The notes under the pieces are model-generated. The model was given only the letters and a program-made list of their open reading frames with translations, was not told the origin of the DNA and did not search any database. Shown piece by piece: positions 27,560 through 37,809 of a DNA stretch of 47,143 nt (the stretch's first letter is position 1; the number at the start of each line of letters is the position of its first letter). The DNA comes from a bacterium (GTDB lineage: Bacteria; Bacteroidota; Bacteroidia; Bacteroidales; Bacteroidaceae). The stretch spans positions 1 through 47,143 of the forward strand of contig SFQP01000006.1 in the NCBI GenBank assembly GCA_004562975.1. Direction: 5' to 3'. Position numbers and translations under genes: made by a program.

Positions 27560-28102
27560 TTAAAGCGACAACTCACGCTTGATTCTGGCCAGTCGCGTCC
27601 GCACACTGGCATCCAACCGGTAAGTATCGTACGACAAGATGAAACCTCCTTGGATGGAAGGATCTACAACGACCCTATAGTCAACACGGCATTCGGACTT
27701 CTCCTCTACCCATTGCTTCAGTTTTTCAACGAGTTGCGGAGCTACGTCTGTCGGCACAACGAGTTCTCCCTGAATGATGTGTTTGCTTCGGCGGTAAAGC
27801 GTTCCGTAAGAATGGGCTATGAGCATCATGGATGCGGTGCGTTGCTTCTTGACCACCAACGGGAGGAAGCGTTGCAATGTTTCTGATGTTTTTTCGCCAC
27901 CGCCTGCTGCTGTAAGGAGTAACTGTAGTTTCTGTTCGTCCGTTACCACGGGATTGATCATCGCTTGCTGCAAGGCCGGCAGTTTCACGAAAGATTGGGC
28001 CAACGAAGTCATTTCAGCATATACGCGGTCTTCTTCGTGGCCTTCCGTTGCGAAACGAAGCAACGCCTTGGCATATCGCATAGGTATAATACCCAAATCC
28101 AT
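27560..28102 (-). CDS. atpH: ATP synthase F1 delta subunit
   Basis: 180 residues. The N-terminal helical domain begins MDLGIIPMRYAKALLRFA, and the C-terminal part ends with the typical IQGGFIL…DASVRTRLARIKREL. It links the F1 crown to the peripheral stalk b subunit. It sits 22 bp before the atpA start. Confidence 0.95.
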   Translation of the reverse strand: MDLGIIPMRYAKALLRFATEGHEEDRVYAEMTSLAQSFVKLPALQQAMINPVVTDEQKLQLLLTAAGGGEKTSETLQRFLPLVVKKQRTASMMLIAHSYGTLYRRSKHIIQGELVVPTDVAPQLVEKLKQWVEEKSECRVDYRVVVDPSIQGGFILSYDTYRLDASVRTRLARIKRELSL

Positions 28103-28199
28103 GTTATCTGATAGCTGTTACTGTTAGACTTAGGAAAACCGAATGGTCACACTATATAAAGCAAGGTGCAACATAACCTCTGGCTTCCTTTGTCAATGT

Positions 28200-28709
28200 C
28201 TATTTACAAACTTCATCCAGCAGGCGTTCCATGAGCTTCTGCTGTTCGGCATTGCCTTTGAGCTGTTGACGCACCACCTTTTCTGCAATGGCAACCGAGA
28301 GGTCAGCTACAGTCTGGCGGATGTCGCGCAGTGCATTTTCTTTCTCCACGACAATCTGTTCCTTGGCTTCTTGGAGGAGTTTGGCTCCTTCAGCCTGCGC
28401 CTTTTCCCGTGCCTGTCGCACCATGCTGTCGCCCATTGCCTTGGCTTGGTTGATGATTTCTGCCTGACGTGCGTGGGCCTCGTTGAGCAGTCGTTCACAT
28501 TCCTGCTCGATGCCGGCCAGCCGTTCATTAGCCTCATGTGCTTTCTGGAGAGAAGCGTCAATGTAGGCTTTGCGCTCCTCCACCATCTTGGTGATGACGG
28601 GGAAGCCGAACTTTGCCAACAGGCAGAATACTACCAAGAAGGCCAAAAGCATCCAAAACAAGAGTCCAAGGTCGGGCGTCAATATGGATGGCAAATTGAT
28701 AGACTGCAT
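28200..28709 (-). CDS. atpF: ATP synthase Fo b subunit
   Basis: 169 residues. One N-terminal membrane helix (about 13-33, LGLLFWMLLAFLVVFCLLA) is followed by a long, charged, Ala/Gln/Glu-rich coiled coil to the end, as expected for the peripheral stalk. The gap to atpH is 97 bp with no evident gene. Confidence 0.95.
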   Translation of the reverse strand: MQSINLPSILTPDLGLLFWMLLAFLVVFCLLAKFGFPVITKMVEERKAYIDASLQKAHEANERLAGIEQECERLLNEAHARQAEIINQAKAMGDSMVRQAREKAQAEGAKLLQEAKEQIVVEKENALRDIRQTVADLSVAIAEKVVRQQLKGNAEQQKLMERLLDEVCK

Positions 28710-28739
28710 AAATTCATGTTTTGTTTACCCGGCCGGATG

Positions 28740-28756
28740 TCGGAAATCATTTCCGA
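28740..28756. other. Palindromic hairpin in the atpE-atpF spacer
   Basis: TCGGAAAT-C-ATTTCCGA: a perfect 8-bp inverted repeat around one base, in the 68-bp spacer after atpE. The c subunit is needed in several-fold excess, so a hairpin that stabilises the atpE mRNA or attenuates transcription here would make sense; this is inference. Confidence 0.45.
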
Positions 28757-28777
28757 ACACCCGGACAGGCATAGCTG

Positions 28778-29029
<252 letters not shown>

Positions 29030-29071
29030 TTAAGATTTATGGTTTATAATTTTGTTCGTTTGTATCCGATA

Positions 29072-30469
29072 TCAAGCTGCATGATGTTCTTCAGGATGGG
29101 CCAAACCGATGAAAACGGCACTCAGCATCGTAAACACATAGGCTTGGATGAAAGCCACCAGCAGTTCCAGACAGTTCATGAAAATCATGAGCAAGAAACT
29201 CACAATGGTCAAGGGAGTACCAATCACGGCACCCAACTGGCACGTGATGAATATCACACAGGTAAGAGAAAGAATAATGGCATGTCCACCCATCATGTTG
29301 GCGAAAAGACGCACCATCAGGGCGAAAGGTTTGGTGAAGATGCCAAACAATTCTATCACAGGCATCATCGGTACGGGCACTTTGAGCCAAGTTGGAACGG
29401 GAGGCCAAAGTATCTCCTTCCAATACTCTTTGTTTCCAAAAAGATTGACGAGCAACATGGTGCATACGGCAAGGAAGAAGGTGATGTTGATGTTACCCGT
29501 AATGTTAGCACCGCCGGGAAAAACAGGTATGAGTCCCAAAAGGTTGGTGATGAAGATGAAGAAGAAAGCTGTCAGGAAGAAGGGGGCATAAGTGCGGTAA
29601 TGCTTCTCGCCGACAGAGGGGCGGATCAGGTCGTCGTTGATGGACATGACAAACATCTCCACCAGTCCGACAAAGCCACCCGGTGCTTTGTCACCCGCTT
29701 CACGTCCCTTGTACCACCGCGCCGTACAGAGGAAGATAATCAACATCAAGGCCACCACAATCCATATCTGCACCACGTCCTTGGTAATACTCAAATCCAG
29801 CGGGCGGACAGATGTTCCATCGGGCAATTGTTCAAAGATTTTCCCGTTGGATTCCTCATTGAGGAAAAATCCTTCGTAGCTTCCGTCAGCACTTTCGTGG
29901 AAGCGTGAAGAACTGAACACGTGCCATTCGCCTCCTTCGCTCCGCACGATGACGGGCAGGGGAATGGAAATATGGTGTCCGTTCCAGGTGGTGATATGCC
30001 AATCGTAGGCATCACTCATGTGGCCCAACACGATTTCCTTCACATCCACCTTGCCTTCTTCGTTTTTGCTAAAGTTACGTTCTGCCTTGGTATAGAATAT
30101 GGTCGTAACGACCAATCCTACCATGTACAGAACCAAAAGGATGATGGCAAAAGGAAGTATGTCGTGCCCCCAGGCAAACACGTAAACCAACAGCAACAAA
30201 ATGGCCAGCAGCAAACGGAATGTCTTGGCCAAGAGATAAAATCCCAAAACGCTTTTGCCACCACGCCTCAAAAGAGGAATGTACGCTGTATGAGCCAATG
30301 CACTATATATAATAAGGAGTATGGCCAATCCTGCCGTGGAAAAGAGCGTTTCAATCGCCCATGTTTTACCCACAAGTTGTGATATGCCCAAGAAGGCAAT
30401 AACAATAATACCGTAAGCCGCAGTTTCAACAGCCAAGTATTTCACTGCCAGTTTGGAGAGATTGTCCAT
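29072..30469 (-). CDS. atpB: AtpI-like protein fused to ATP synthase Fo a subunit
   Basis: 465 residues in one frame. Residues 1-135 are a four-helix membrane protein (segments near 10-32, 38-63, 73-100 and 104-128) like the small hypothetical/AtpI-like protein that normally sits as a separate gene between atpC and atpB in Bacteroidales. From about 140 (EGKVDVKEIVLGH) the sequence is the mature part of Bacteroidota AtpB, including the pre-membrane domain and the essential Arg in FALMVRLFANMMGGH. The signal peptide that usually begins AtpB is absent; the joint lies near 30055-30085. Positive charges place residue 135 in the cytoplasm, whereas the following AtpB domain is expected outside, so topology is in conflict. 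It may be a true fusion or a deletion artefact. Confidence 0.85.
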   Translation of the reverse strand: MDNLSKLAVKYLAVETAAYGIIVIAFLGISQLVGKTWAIETLFSTAGLAILLIIYSALAHTAYIPLLRRGGKSVLGFYLLAKTFRLLLAILLLLVYVFAWGHDILPFAIILLVLYMVGLVVTTIFYTKAERNFSKNEEGKVDVKEIVLGHMSDAYDWHITTWNGHHISIPLPVIVRSEGGEWHVFSSSRFHESADGSYEGFFLNEESNGKIFEQLPDGTSVRPLDLSITKDVVQIWIVVALMLIIFLCTARWYKGREAGDKAPGGFVGLVEMFVMSINDDLIRPSVGEKHYRTYAPFFLTAFFFIFITNLLGLIPVFPGGANITGNINITFFLAVCTMLLVNLFGNKEYWKEILWPPVPTWLKVPVPMMPVIELFGIFTKPFALMVRLFANMMGGHAIILSLTCVIFITCQLGAVIGTPLTIVSFLLMIFMNCLELLVAFIQAYVFTMLSAVFIGLAHPEEHHAA

Positions 30470-30501
30470 AGGAACACACGTAACTCAGTCAATTCCAGCA
30501 G

Positions 30502-30735
30502 TTATTGCTCCACACAAACTGACACCTCATCGCGCGCCACCTCCACGAAACCGCTTTTGATGGTCACAACACAAGGCTGCGGTCCTTTACATTCCACCTG
30601 TCCGGCAGTCAGTATGGAGACGATGGGAGCATGGTTCTTCAGCACTTCAAAACGCCCCATCTGGCCGGGCAGCATTACGCTGTCAGCCGTACCTTCAAAG
30701 AGCGTCTTTTCGGGCGAAACAATCATTACTTTCAT
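30502..30735 (-). CDS. atpC: ATP synthase F1 epsilon subunit, beta-sandwich only
   Basis: 77 residues. Only the N-terminal beta-sandwich is present (MKVMIVSPEKTLFEG…GRFEVLKNHAP…GFVEV). The C-terminal helical hairpin that inhibits rotation in E. coli epsilon is absent, which is usual for Bacteroidota. It lies 27 bp after atpD. Confidence 0.93.
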   Translation of the reverse strand: MKVMIVSPEKTLFEGTADSVMLPGQMGRFEVLKNHAPIVSILTAGQVECKGPQPCVVTIKSGFVEVARDEVSVCVEQ

Positions 30736-30762
30736 TTGCTTTTCCTTATTACCGGCATAGGC

Positions 30763-32301
<1,539 letters not shown>

Positions 32302-32402
32302 TCAATTATATCGAGCTAAATAAATTATTCTGCCAGAATGCACAACCTTCTAAGTGCCTGCTTCACGGATAGCACCAGAGGTTATTACCTTTTTCGTGGC
32401 CG

Positions 32403-32432
32403 CAAAGTTACACTATTTGAGTTAAGAAACAA
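32403..32432 (-). promoter_or_regulatory. ATP synthase operon promoter
   Basis: On the minus strand: TTG (32430-32432), 19-nt spacer, TAACTTTG (32403-32410), an ideal Bacteroidota promoter. Transcription should begin near 32396, giving about 95 nt of leader before atpD. Confidence 0.8.
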
Positions 32433-32729
32433 GTTTCGTCTGATTTATTTTCTCCTTCCCACCCTACATTCCTGCCATATATGCCATTTCCCCATCTCCT
32501 AAGCACACTTTTATGTATGGTTGCCTCCAAAAATGATGAACTATGGAACACTCCTGCTGCGTCCAGTGAACCAATAGGCTATTTATCCCCCGGCAATGCA
32601 AACCGAAGCTGCAAAACAGCCCTATTATCCAATTGTAAAAAAACTTATATCAGTTGCATGGTTTACCCCTGAACACGGCAGATTGTTGCAAACTTGTTTC
32701 AATTCGCTTACAATTTTTAAACAAAAACC
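32433..32729. other. Spacer between divergent atpD and phosphate-transporter promoters
   Basis: About 300 bp without a convincing gene; the longest open frame is short and unlike any protein family. It is more AT-rich than the flanking genes. I see no repeat or RNA motif. Confidence 0.5.
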
Positions 32730-32759
32730 TTTGCGTTTCATGGGCATATCGTATTTTTG
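32730..32759 (+). promoter_or_regulatory. Promoter of the phosphate transporter gene
   Basis: TTTG (32730-32733), 18-nt spacer, TATTTTTG (32752-32759). The predicted start is near 32766, about 95 nt before the ATG. Confidence 0.7.
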
Positions 32760-32770
32760 CACGGTGCAAA
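32756..32770. promoter_or_regulatory. 15-bp palindrome at the predicted transcription start
   Basis: TTTGCAC-G-GTGCAAA is a perfect 7-bp inverted repeat overlapping the -7 element and the expected start site. It is a candidate operator; part of the symmetry comes from the -7 TTTG itself. Confidence 0.4.
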
Positions 32771-32810
32771 GGCTGAGAGCTATATACATTTAAGGTGTAT
32801 GGCCATTGGT

Positions 32811-32829
32811 CTTAGGGCACAGTCCTAAG
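32811..32829 (+). other. Leader hairpin before the phosphate transporter
   Basis: CTTAGG (32811-32816) and CCTAAG (32824-32829) pair around a 7-nt loop in the 5' leader. No T-tract follows, so it is not a terminator. The leader contains GGTGC and CTGAGA words as in TPP riboswitches, but not the other conserved half. Confidence 0.4.
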
Positions 32830-32859
32830 TAGAGTTAGACAAACCTAAACCCTCGCAAT

Positions 32860-35109
32860 ATGGATTTATTTTATCTGGGAATATTGCTATTCCTGATTGT
32901 ATTAGCCACTTTTGACCTCTCGGTGGGAGTTGCTAATGACGCGGTAAACTTTCTCAGTCCCGCCGTTGGCGCGAAAGCCGCCAAGTTCAAAACAATTCTG
33001 TTGGTAGCAGCCATCGGCATCTTTGTTGGAGCCAGCACATCGAGCGGCATGATGGACATTGCCCGCCACGGCATCCTCAACCCATTGTATTACACGTTGG
33101 ACGATGTCATGTGTATCTTCTTGGGAGTAGCTGCGACAGATGTCATCTTGTTGGATATTTTCAACACATTGGGTATGCCCACCTCCACCACGGTCTCCAT
33201 GGTCTTCGGCCTGTTGGGCGGCAGTACCGCCTTGGCACTCTCCAAAGTGGTCGGCGAAGGGCTAACTTATGCAGAACTTATCAACACAGACAAGGCTCTC
33301 AGCGTCATCATCGGTATTTTCCTTTCTGTAGCCATTGCCTTTGTGGTAGGTTTGGTATGTATGTGGATTGCCCGTCTTGTATTCACCTTCCAATATAAGA
33401 AACATTTGCGCTGGAGCATTGCCCTGTTCGGTGGTTTGAGCGTGACGTCGATTTTCTATTTCCTTTTGGTCAGTGGATTAAAGAACAGCACCTTGTTGTC
33501 AGCCATTGGATGGACACCTGATTGGATTGATGCTCATCGCACCACCATCCTTTTGTCCTGCATTGGCGGATTTACAGTCCTGATGGAAATACTCCACCTG
33601 CTGCGCGTCAACATCTTCCGCATTGTAGTACTCTTCGGCACCTTTGCCTTGGCCATGGCTTTTGCCGGCAACGACTTGGTGAATTTCATCGGTACGCCCT
33701 TGGCCGGACTGGAGTCCTTCCTCGATTTCACCGCCAATGGAAACGGTCAGACTCCGCAAAACTACTGTGTCAGCGTCTTGGCCGGCGAAAGCAGCCTGCC
33801 CGGCAAGCAATGGTTCCTGATTGGTGCCGGTGCCATCATGACTTTGGCCATCTGTACGTCCAAGAAGGCGCAGAAAGTGGTGGAAACAACCGTTAACCTC
33901 TCGCGTCAGGACGAAGGCGAAGAAGTTTTCTCTTCCTCCAAAATTGCCCGTCGTACGGTTCGCGGCGTACTCAACACCACCCAATTTATTTCCGCTTTCA
34001 TCCCCGCCGGGGTGTCGCGTTGGATTGACAGCCGTTTCTCTCACGAAGGGACAGAGCTGGATGAAGGTGCCGCCTTCGACCAAGTGCGTGCAGCGGTCAA
34101 TCTGGTGTTGGCCGGTCTGCTGATTGTTGTCGGCACCACATTGCAATTACCCCTCTCCACAACCTATGTTGCCTTCATGGTAGCCATGGGTTCATCCTTG
34201 GCCGACCGTGCCTGGGGCCGTGAAACAGCCGTTTACCGCATCACTGGTGTGATTACGGTTATCGGTGGTTGGTTCATCACCGCCGGAGCCGCTTTCATCG
34301 TCAGTTTCCTGATTGCCACCACCAACCATTTCGGCGGTTTCATTGCCATGATACTGGTGATGTGCGTGGTAGCGGCTGTTGTCATCAACAACAACCGTAA
34401 GTTCAAGCAAAAACGCGAACAGGACAATGTCGACACGCTGTTCCGCCAATTGGTACGCACGCACGACAAGGATGAAACATGGAACCTGCTGTTGGAACAC
34501 GTGCGCCGTACGCAGGGCGACATCCTGAGCTTCACTCGCACCACTTTCCACAGTATCACCCAGGGTTTGATGCACGAGAACATGAAAGAATTGCGCCACG
34601 CCACACAAGCCATTGACGACGAGAAGTCGTTGTGGAAACGCTATCGTCGGAAGGAAATCCTGGGTATGCGCAAGATTCACTATCTCCTGGCCGTGGAGAA
34701 AAACACGTGGTTCCATCTGGGCTGCAACAGTGTGACCCAAATCATCTATGGTCTGAAACGTATGTTGGAACCCTGCGTGGAACACGTGGACAACAACTTC
34801 AAACCGCTGCCCCAGGACTATGTGGACGAATTTATCCCCGTCTGCAACGATGTTGACCGCTTCTTGGAAGAAGCCCGCAGGATGATTGTTGAGGGCGACT
34901 TCAGCCGTTCGGACGAATTGCTGGTGGAAGGAAATGCCATCAAGAGCCGCATTTCACAGATTCGCCATGCGCAGCAAACGCGCATACAATGTGAAGATTC
35001 CAACATCAAAATCGCGTTGCTCTATCTCTCCACCTTACAGGAAACCCAGGAAATCATCAGCATTACCCGCCACTTGGTAAGAGCTTCCAAGCGTTTCCAG
35101 GTGCAATAA
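32860..35109 (+). CDS. PitA-type inorganic phosphate transporter with PhoU-like C-terminal domain
   Basis: 749 residues. The PiT/PHO4 fold is repeated: the first signature is GVANDAVNFLSPAVG (about 23-37), and the second copy begins with VLAGLLIVVGTTLQLPLSTTYVAFMVAMGSSLADRAWG (about 416-453). About 12 hydrophobic segments run to residue 510. The remaining 240 residues are soluble, helical and charged, resembling PhoU (possible regulatory domain on the cytoplasmic side). The protein is expected to import phosphate with H+ or Na+. It is monocistronic, with its own promoter and a terminator. Transport of the ATP synthase substrate from the divergent neighbouring gene is a plausible functional link but may be coincidence. 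Confidence 0.9.
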   Translation: MDLFYLGILLFLIVLATFDLSVGVANDAVNFLSPAVGAKAAKFKTILLVAAIGIFVGASTSSGMMDIARHGILNPLYYTLDDVMCIFLGVAATDVILLDIFNTLGMPTSTTVSMVFGLLGGSTALALSKVVGEGLTYAELINTDKALSVIIGIFLSVAIAFVVGLVCMWIARLVFTFQYKKHLRWSIALFGGLSVTSIFYFLLVSGLKNSTLLSAIGWTPDWIDAHRTTILLSCIGGFTVLMEILHLLRVNIFRIVVLFGTFALAMAFAGNDLVNFIGTPLAGLESFLDFTANGNGQTPQNYCVSVLAGESSLPGKQWFLIGAGAIMTLAICTSKKAQKVVETTVNLSRQDEGEEVFSSSKIARRTVRGVLNTTQFISAFIPAGVSRWIDSRFSHEGTELDEGAAFDQVRAAVNLVLAGLLIVVGTTLQLPLSTTYVAFMVAMGSSLADRAWGRETAVYRITGVITVIGGWFITAGAAFIVSFLIATTNHFGGFIAMILVMCVVAAVVINNNRKFKQKREQDNVDTLFRQLVRTHDKDETWNLLLEHVRRTQGDILSFTRTTFHSITQGLMHENMKELRHATQAIDDEKSLWKRYRRKEILGMRKIHYLLAVEKNTWFHLGCNSVTQIIYGLKRMLEPCVEHVDNNFKPLPQDYVDEFIPVCNDVDRFLEEARRMIVEGDFSRSDELLVEGNAIKSRISQIRHAQQTRIQCEDSNIKIALLYLSTLQETQEIISITRHLVRASKRFQVQ

Positions 35110-35133
35110 AATATTTCAGAAAAGACATTGCTC

Positions 35134-35209
35134 AGTCTGAAGTTATAGCGTTACTTTTGCCGGTCATTTCATCCGACCGGTCTGACGGTACGCTTCATAA
35201 CTTCAGACT
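35134..35209 (+). terminator. Large hairpin after the phosphate transporter
   Basis: Arms 35134-35150 (AGTCTGAAGTTATAGCG) and 35191-35209 pair over 13+4 bp with a 2-nt bulge; an inner CCGGTC/GACCGG stem (35160-35165, 35175-35180) stacks inside. A T-rich tail follows. Confidence 0.7.
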
Positions 35210-35253
35210 TTATTTATCTGTAGTTCTGTTTATCACTTGCAAAGACTAACGCC

Positions 35254-36192
35254 ATGCTACGCTTCGACCATAACGAATTGCCTTACAACGCCCCGTATAA
35301 CCGATATCCTTCCGCTGACTTGGAGCGGCTGGGAGAGGTATGGGGCAAGATAGAACACATACCGCCTCAATGCATCTATTGGTGCGGAAGCGGTTCGGAG
35401 CAAGCCGTGGATTGGTGCTTGCGACTGTTTTGTCGCGGCAAGGGGCAAGCGGCGGCGTTCACTCCTTCCCGCAGTCTGTACCGCCGCAGGGCGCAAGCCA
35501 ATTTCGTGGATTTTCAGGAATTTCCCCTCCATCCGGAAGATGGTTTCAGGTTGAACGCCGATTCTTTTTTGCGGAAAGTGTCGCCGGCGGTCCGGCTGCT
35601 CTTTGTCTGTTCACCTAACAATCCCACGGGTACACTGGCCGATACGGCTGAAGTAGAACGTATCCTGTCTGTTTTCAGCGGTATGGTCGTGGTGGACGAA
35701 AGCTATATGAACCGCACCCAGATGCAAACGCTGCTGCCCTTGATGAACAAGTACAGCAATCTGGTTATCCTGCGCAGCTTTTCCCACACATGGAATGCAG
35801 CGGCATTGCGCATGGCTGCCCTCATCGCTCATCCCGACGTTATCGAGCGGATAAAAAGAATGGGGTATGCCCATCCCTTGAGCCTCCCTCAGATAGAGGC
35901 CGCCACCCGTTTGGTGCGCAACATTGGAGAAGTCTACCGCTGGAACCGCAGCTTGGTGGAAGAACGGGAACGCATGGCTGCTGCGCTCCGCGAGCTGCCG
36001 TCGTGTATCACGGTGTTCCCCTCTGCGGCCAATTTTCTCTTTGTCGAATTTCAAAATTCGTCCGCTGTCTGCCAGTATCTGCGCAAGCAGGACATAGCTG
36101 TAAAACCCTATGGCCGCTTCCTGCGTATCGGTATATTGCTGCCTGCCACCAATGCCGCTCTGCTGGCAGCCCTGCGAAAAGGAAATCTCTGA
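35254..36192 (+). CDS. HisC-like class I/II aminotransferase lacking the PLP lysine
   Basis: 312 residues, shorter than HisC (about 345). Fold landmarks are present: NELPYNAPYNRYP (7-19), GSGSEQAVDW (45-54), CSPNNPTG (119-126), VVDESY with Asp148 and Tyr151, ALRM with Arg186, and FLRIGI near the C-terminus. At the Schiff-base position, where HisC relatives read S-K-A-W/F, this protein reads RSFSHTWNAAALRM, giving His178 (codon CAC) instead of Lys. Without that lysine the usual transamination cannot proceed, so it may be a pseudoenzyme or have a changed reaction. It is not in a histidine or cobalamin cluster. The start is set by the absence of family sequence further upstream. Confidence 0.8.
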   Translation: MLRFDHNELPYNAPYNRYPSADLERLGEVWGKIEHIPPQCIYWCGSGSEQAVDWCLRLFCRGKGQAAAFTPSRSLYRRRAQANFVDFQEFPLHPEDGFRLNADSFLRKVSPAVRLLFVCSPNNPTGTLADTAEVERILSVFSGMVVVDESYMNRTQMQTLLPLMNKYSNLVILRSFSHTWNAAALRMAALIAHPDVIERIKRMGYAHPLSLPQIEAATRLVRNIGEVYRWNRSLVEERERMAAALRELPSCITVFPSAANFLFVEFQNSSAVCQYLRKQDIAVKPYGRFLRIGILLPATNAALLAALRKGNL

Positions 36193-36300
36193 TTGCGTGC
36201 TGCGTCTGTAGCAGTGCCCTATCCTTCTTGCCTTCTATGATGCGCTTATCCGCAATTTCAGGGCCACAAACGAGGATTGATCTTTATGCACATCTCCAAA

Positions 36301-36352
36301 CACAACGTAGCTTGAACTCAGGTCGAAAGACCCGGGTTCAAGCTACGTTGTG
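36301..36352. terminator. Bidirectional terminator between aminotransferase-like and MFS genes
   Basis: Perfect 17-bp stem (36301-36317 with 36336-36352, CACAACGTAGCTTGAAC) capped by an inner GGTC-GAAA-GACC hairpin (36321-36332). ATTTTG follows on the plus strand. The flanking genes converge. Confidence 0.85.
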
Positions 36353-36375
36353 ATTTTGTCCTGTCTTGTCAGCGG

Positions 36376-37644
36376 CTATGCCTCGGACTGAGCCACCTCG
36401 TCCTCCTCGTCAATGCTTATCATCGTAGTTACCCAGAAAGTAACAATCGTCAATACAGTGGCAATGATAAAGAAATTGAGATAGCCCACAGCCTCTTGCA
36501 GGTAACCAGCCACCATACCGGGCAACATCATGCCCAAGGCCATGAAGCCCGTGCAGAAAGCGTAGTGGGCTGTTGACTGCGGTCCACGTGCGAAATACAG
36601 CAAATAGACCATATAGGCAGTGAAGCCAAAGCCGTAGCCAAACTGTTCGATGAAAACGGCTACGTTCAATGCCCCGATACCTTCTGGCTGGAAATAGGCC
36701 AAGGCAATATACACCGCATCAGGAAGGGTAATGCTCAAAACCATGGGCCAAAGCCAGCGTTTCAGTCCGCCCATTTCGGCAATGCAAAATCCACCGATGA
36801 TACCGCCCAATGTCAGTCCGATCACCCCAATGGTGCCCTGCACCAAGCCCAAATCTCCCGTAGTCAGTCCCAGTCCACCGTGTGCGGGGCTGTCCAGCAG
36901 GAAGAGAGGGCAGATTTTTACCAAGAGTGCTTCCGGCAAACGGTAGAGCAGCATAAACAATAAGGCAGGTACTACCTGGGGCTTACGGAAAAAGGTGGCA
37001 AATGTATGGAACGTGGTGGAAATAGACACCACCTGTTTGGCAGCGTCTGTCTGCGTCCGGGGCAGCAGGATGAAATTGGCCAAAAACAGCAGGCCGAAGA
37101 CACAGGCTGCCAGATAGAATGTAAACGACCAAGCCATTGAGGGAATGAAGCGTGACTCCAGAAAGCCTGCAATCATGATGAACAACCCCTGACCCACTAT
37201 GGAGGCTATGCGATAGGCGGTGGAGCGTATTCCAACATAGAATGCCTGTGTCTTGCTGTCGAGTGCCCGGATGTAAAACCCGTCGGCGGCAATGTCGTGG
37301 GTGGCACTGCTGAAGGCCACCAGCCAGAGGATGGCCAAGGACCATTGCACGAAATGCGAGGTTTGCAGCGTAAAGGCAATCCCGGCAAATGATATGGCCA
37401 ACAGCCACTGCATGGTCAGAATCCACCATCGTTCGGTGCGGAACGCATCCACCAAGGGACTCCAAAACGGCTTGATTACCCATGGCAAATAGAGCCAGGA
37501 AGTATAGAGCGCGATTTCACCGTTCGACAGTCCCAGACGGCTATACATCACGATAACTACCGCTGTTACAATCACGTAGGGAATACCCTCGGCCATGTAG
37601 AGTGTGGGCACCCACAACGAAGGTCGGTTCTTGATATTTTTCAT
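36376..37644 (-). CDS. AmpG-like MFS transporter
   Basis: 422 residues, about 12 hydrophobic segments. The N-terminal LYMAEGIPYVIV, YTSWLYLPWVIKPFWSPLVD and ATHDIAADGFYIRAL segments are typical of the AmpG/SLC33-like group of Bacteroidota. AmpG of enterobacteria imports GlcNAc-anhydroMurNAc peptides; here the substrate is inferred only from similarity and could be another sugar derivative. The C-terminal Glu/Asp-rich tail is cytoplasmic. Single gene, no clear promoter. Confidence 0.8.
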   Translation of the reverse strand: MKNIKNRPSLWVPTLYMAEGIPYVIVTAVVIVMYSRLGLSNGEIALYTSWLYLPWVIKPFWSPLVDAFRTERWWILTMQWLLAISFAGIAFTLQTSHFVQWSLAILWLVAFSSATHDIAADGFYIRALDSKTQAFYVGIRSTAYRIASIVGQGLFIMIAGFLESRFIPSMAWSFTFYLAACVFGLLFLANFILLPRTQTDAAKQVVSISTTFHTFATFFRKPQVVPALLFMLLYRLPEALLVKICPLFLLDSPAHGGLGLTTGDLGLVQGTIGVIGLTLGGIIGGFCIAEMGGLKRWLWPMVLSITLPDAVYIALAYFQPEGIGALNVAVFIEQFGYGFGFTAYMVYLLYFARGPQSTAHYAFCTGFMALGMMLPGMVAGYLQEAVGYLNFFIIATVLTIVTFWVTTMISIDEEDEVAQSEA

Positions 37645-37671
37645 GTGGAAGAATATGAAGCAATAAAATCA

Positions 37672-37753
37672 GGATTTCTCATTGGTTTCGTCCGTGAGCC
37701 GCGAAGTTGCCAATGCAACCGGCTGAGGATTTGGCGAAACAAATGAGAAATCC
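37672..37753. terminator. Large imperfect hairpin between rny and the MFS gene
   Basis: Arms 37672-37690 (GGATTTCTCATTGGTTTCG) and 37735-37753 pair at 18 of 19 positions; inner AGCCG/CGGCT and GTTGC/GCAAC stems stack within. It lies downstream of rny and upstream of the MFS gene, both minus strand, so it likely ends rny transcription. Confidence 0.65.
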
Positions 37754-37809
37754 CGAAATATACATGATTTGTCTTGATGTTACGATGCTCTCAGGAATAG
37801 AGACAAGCC

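Noticed and set aside
32760..32859. TPP riboswitch before the phosphate transporter, from GGTGC and CTGAGA words
   Set aside because: The second conserved half of the THI element is missing and the downstream gene is not a thiamine gene.
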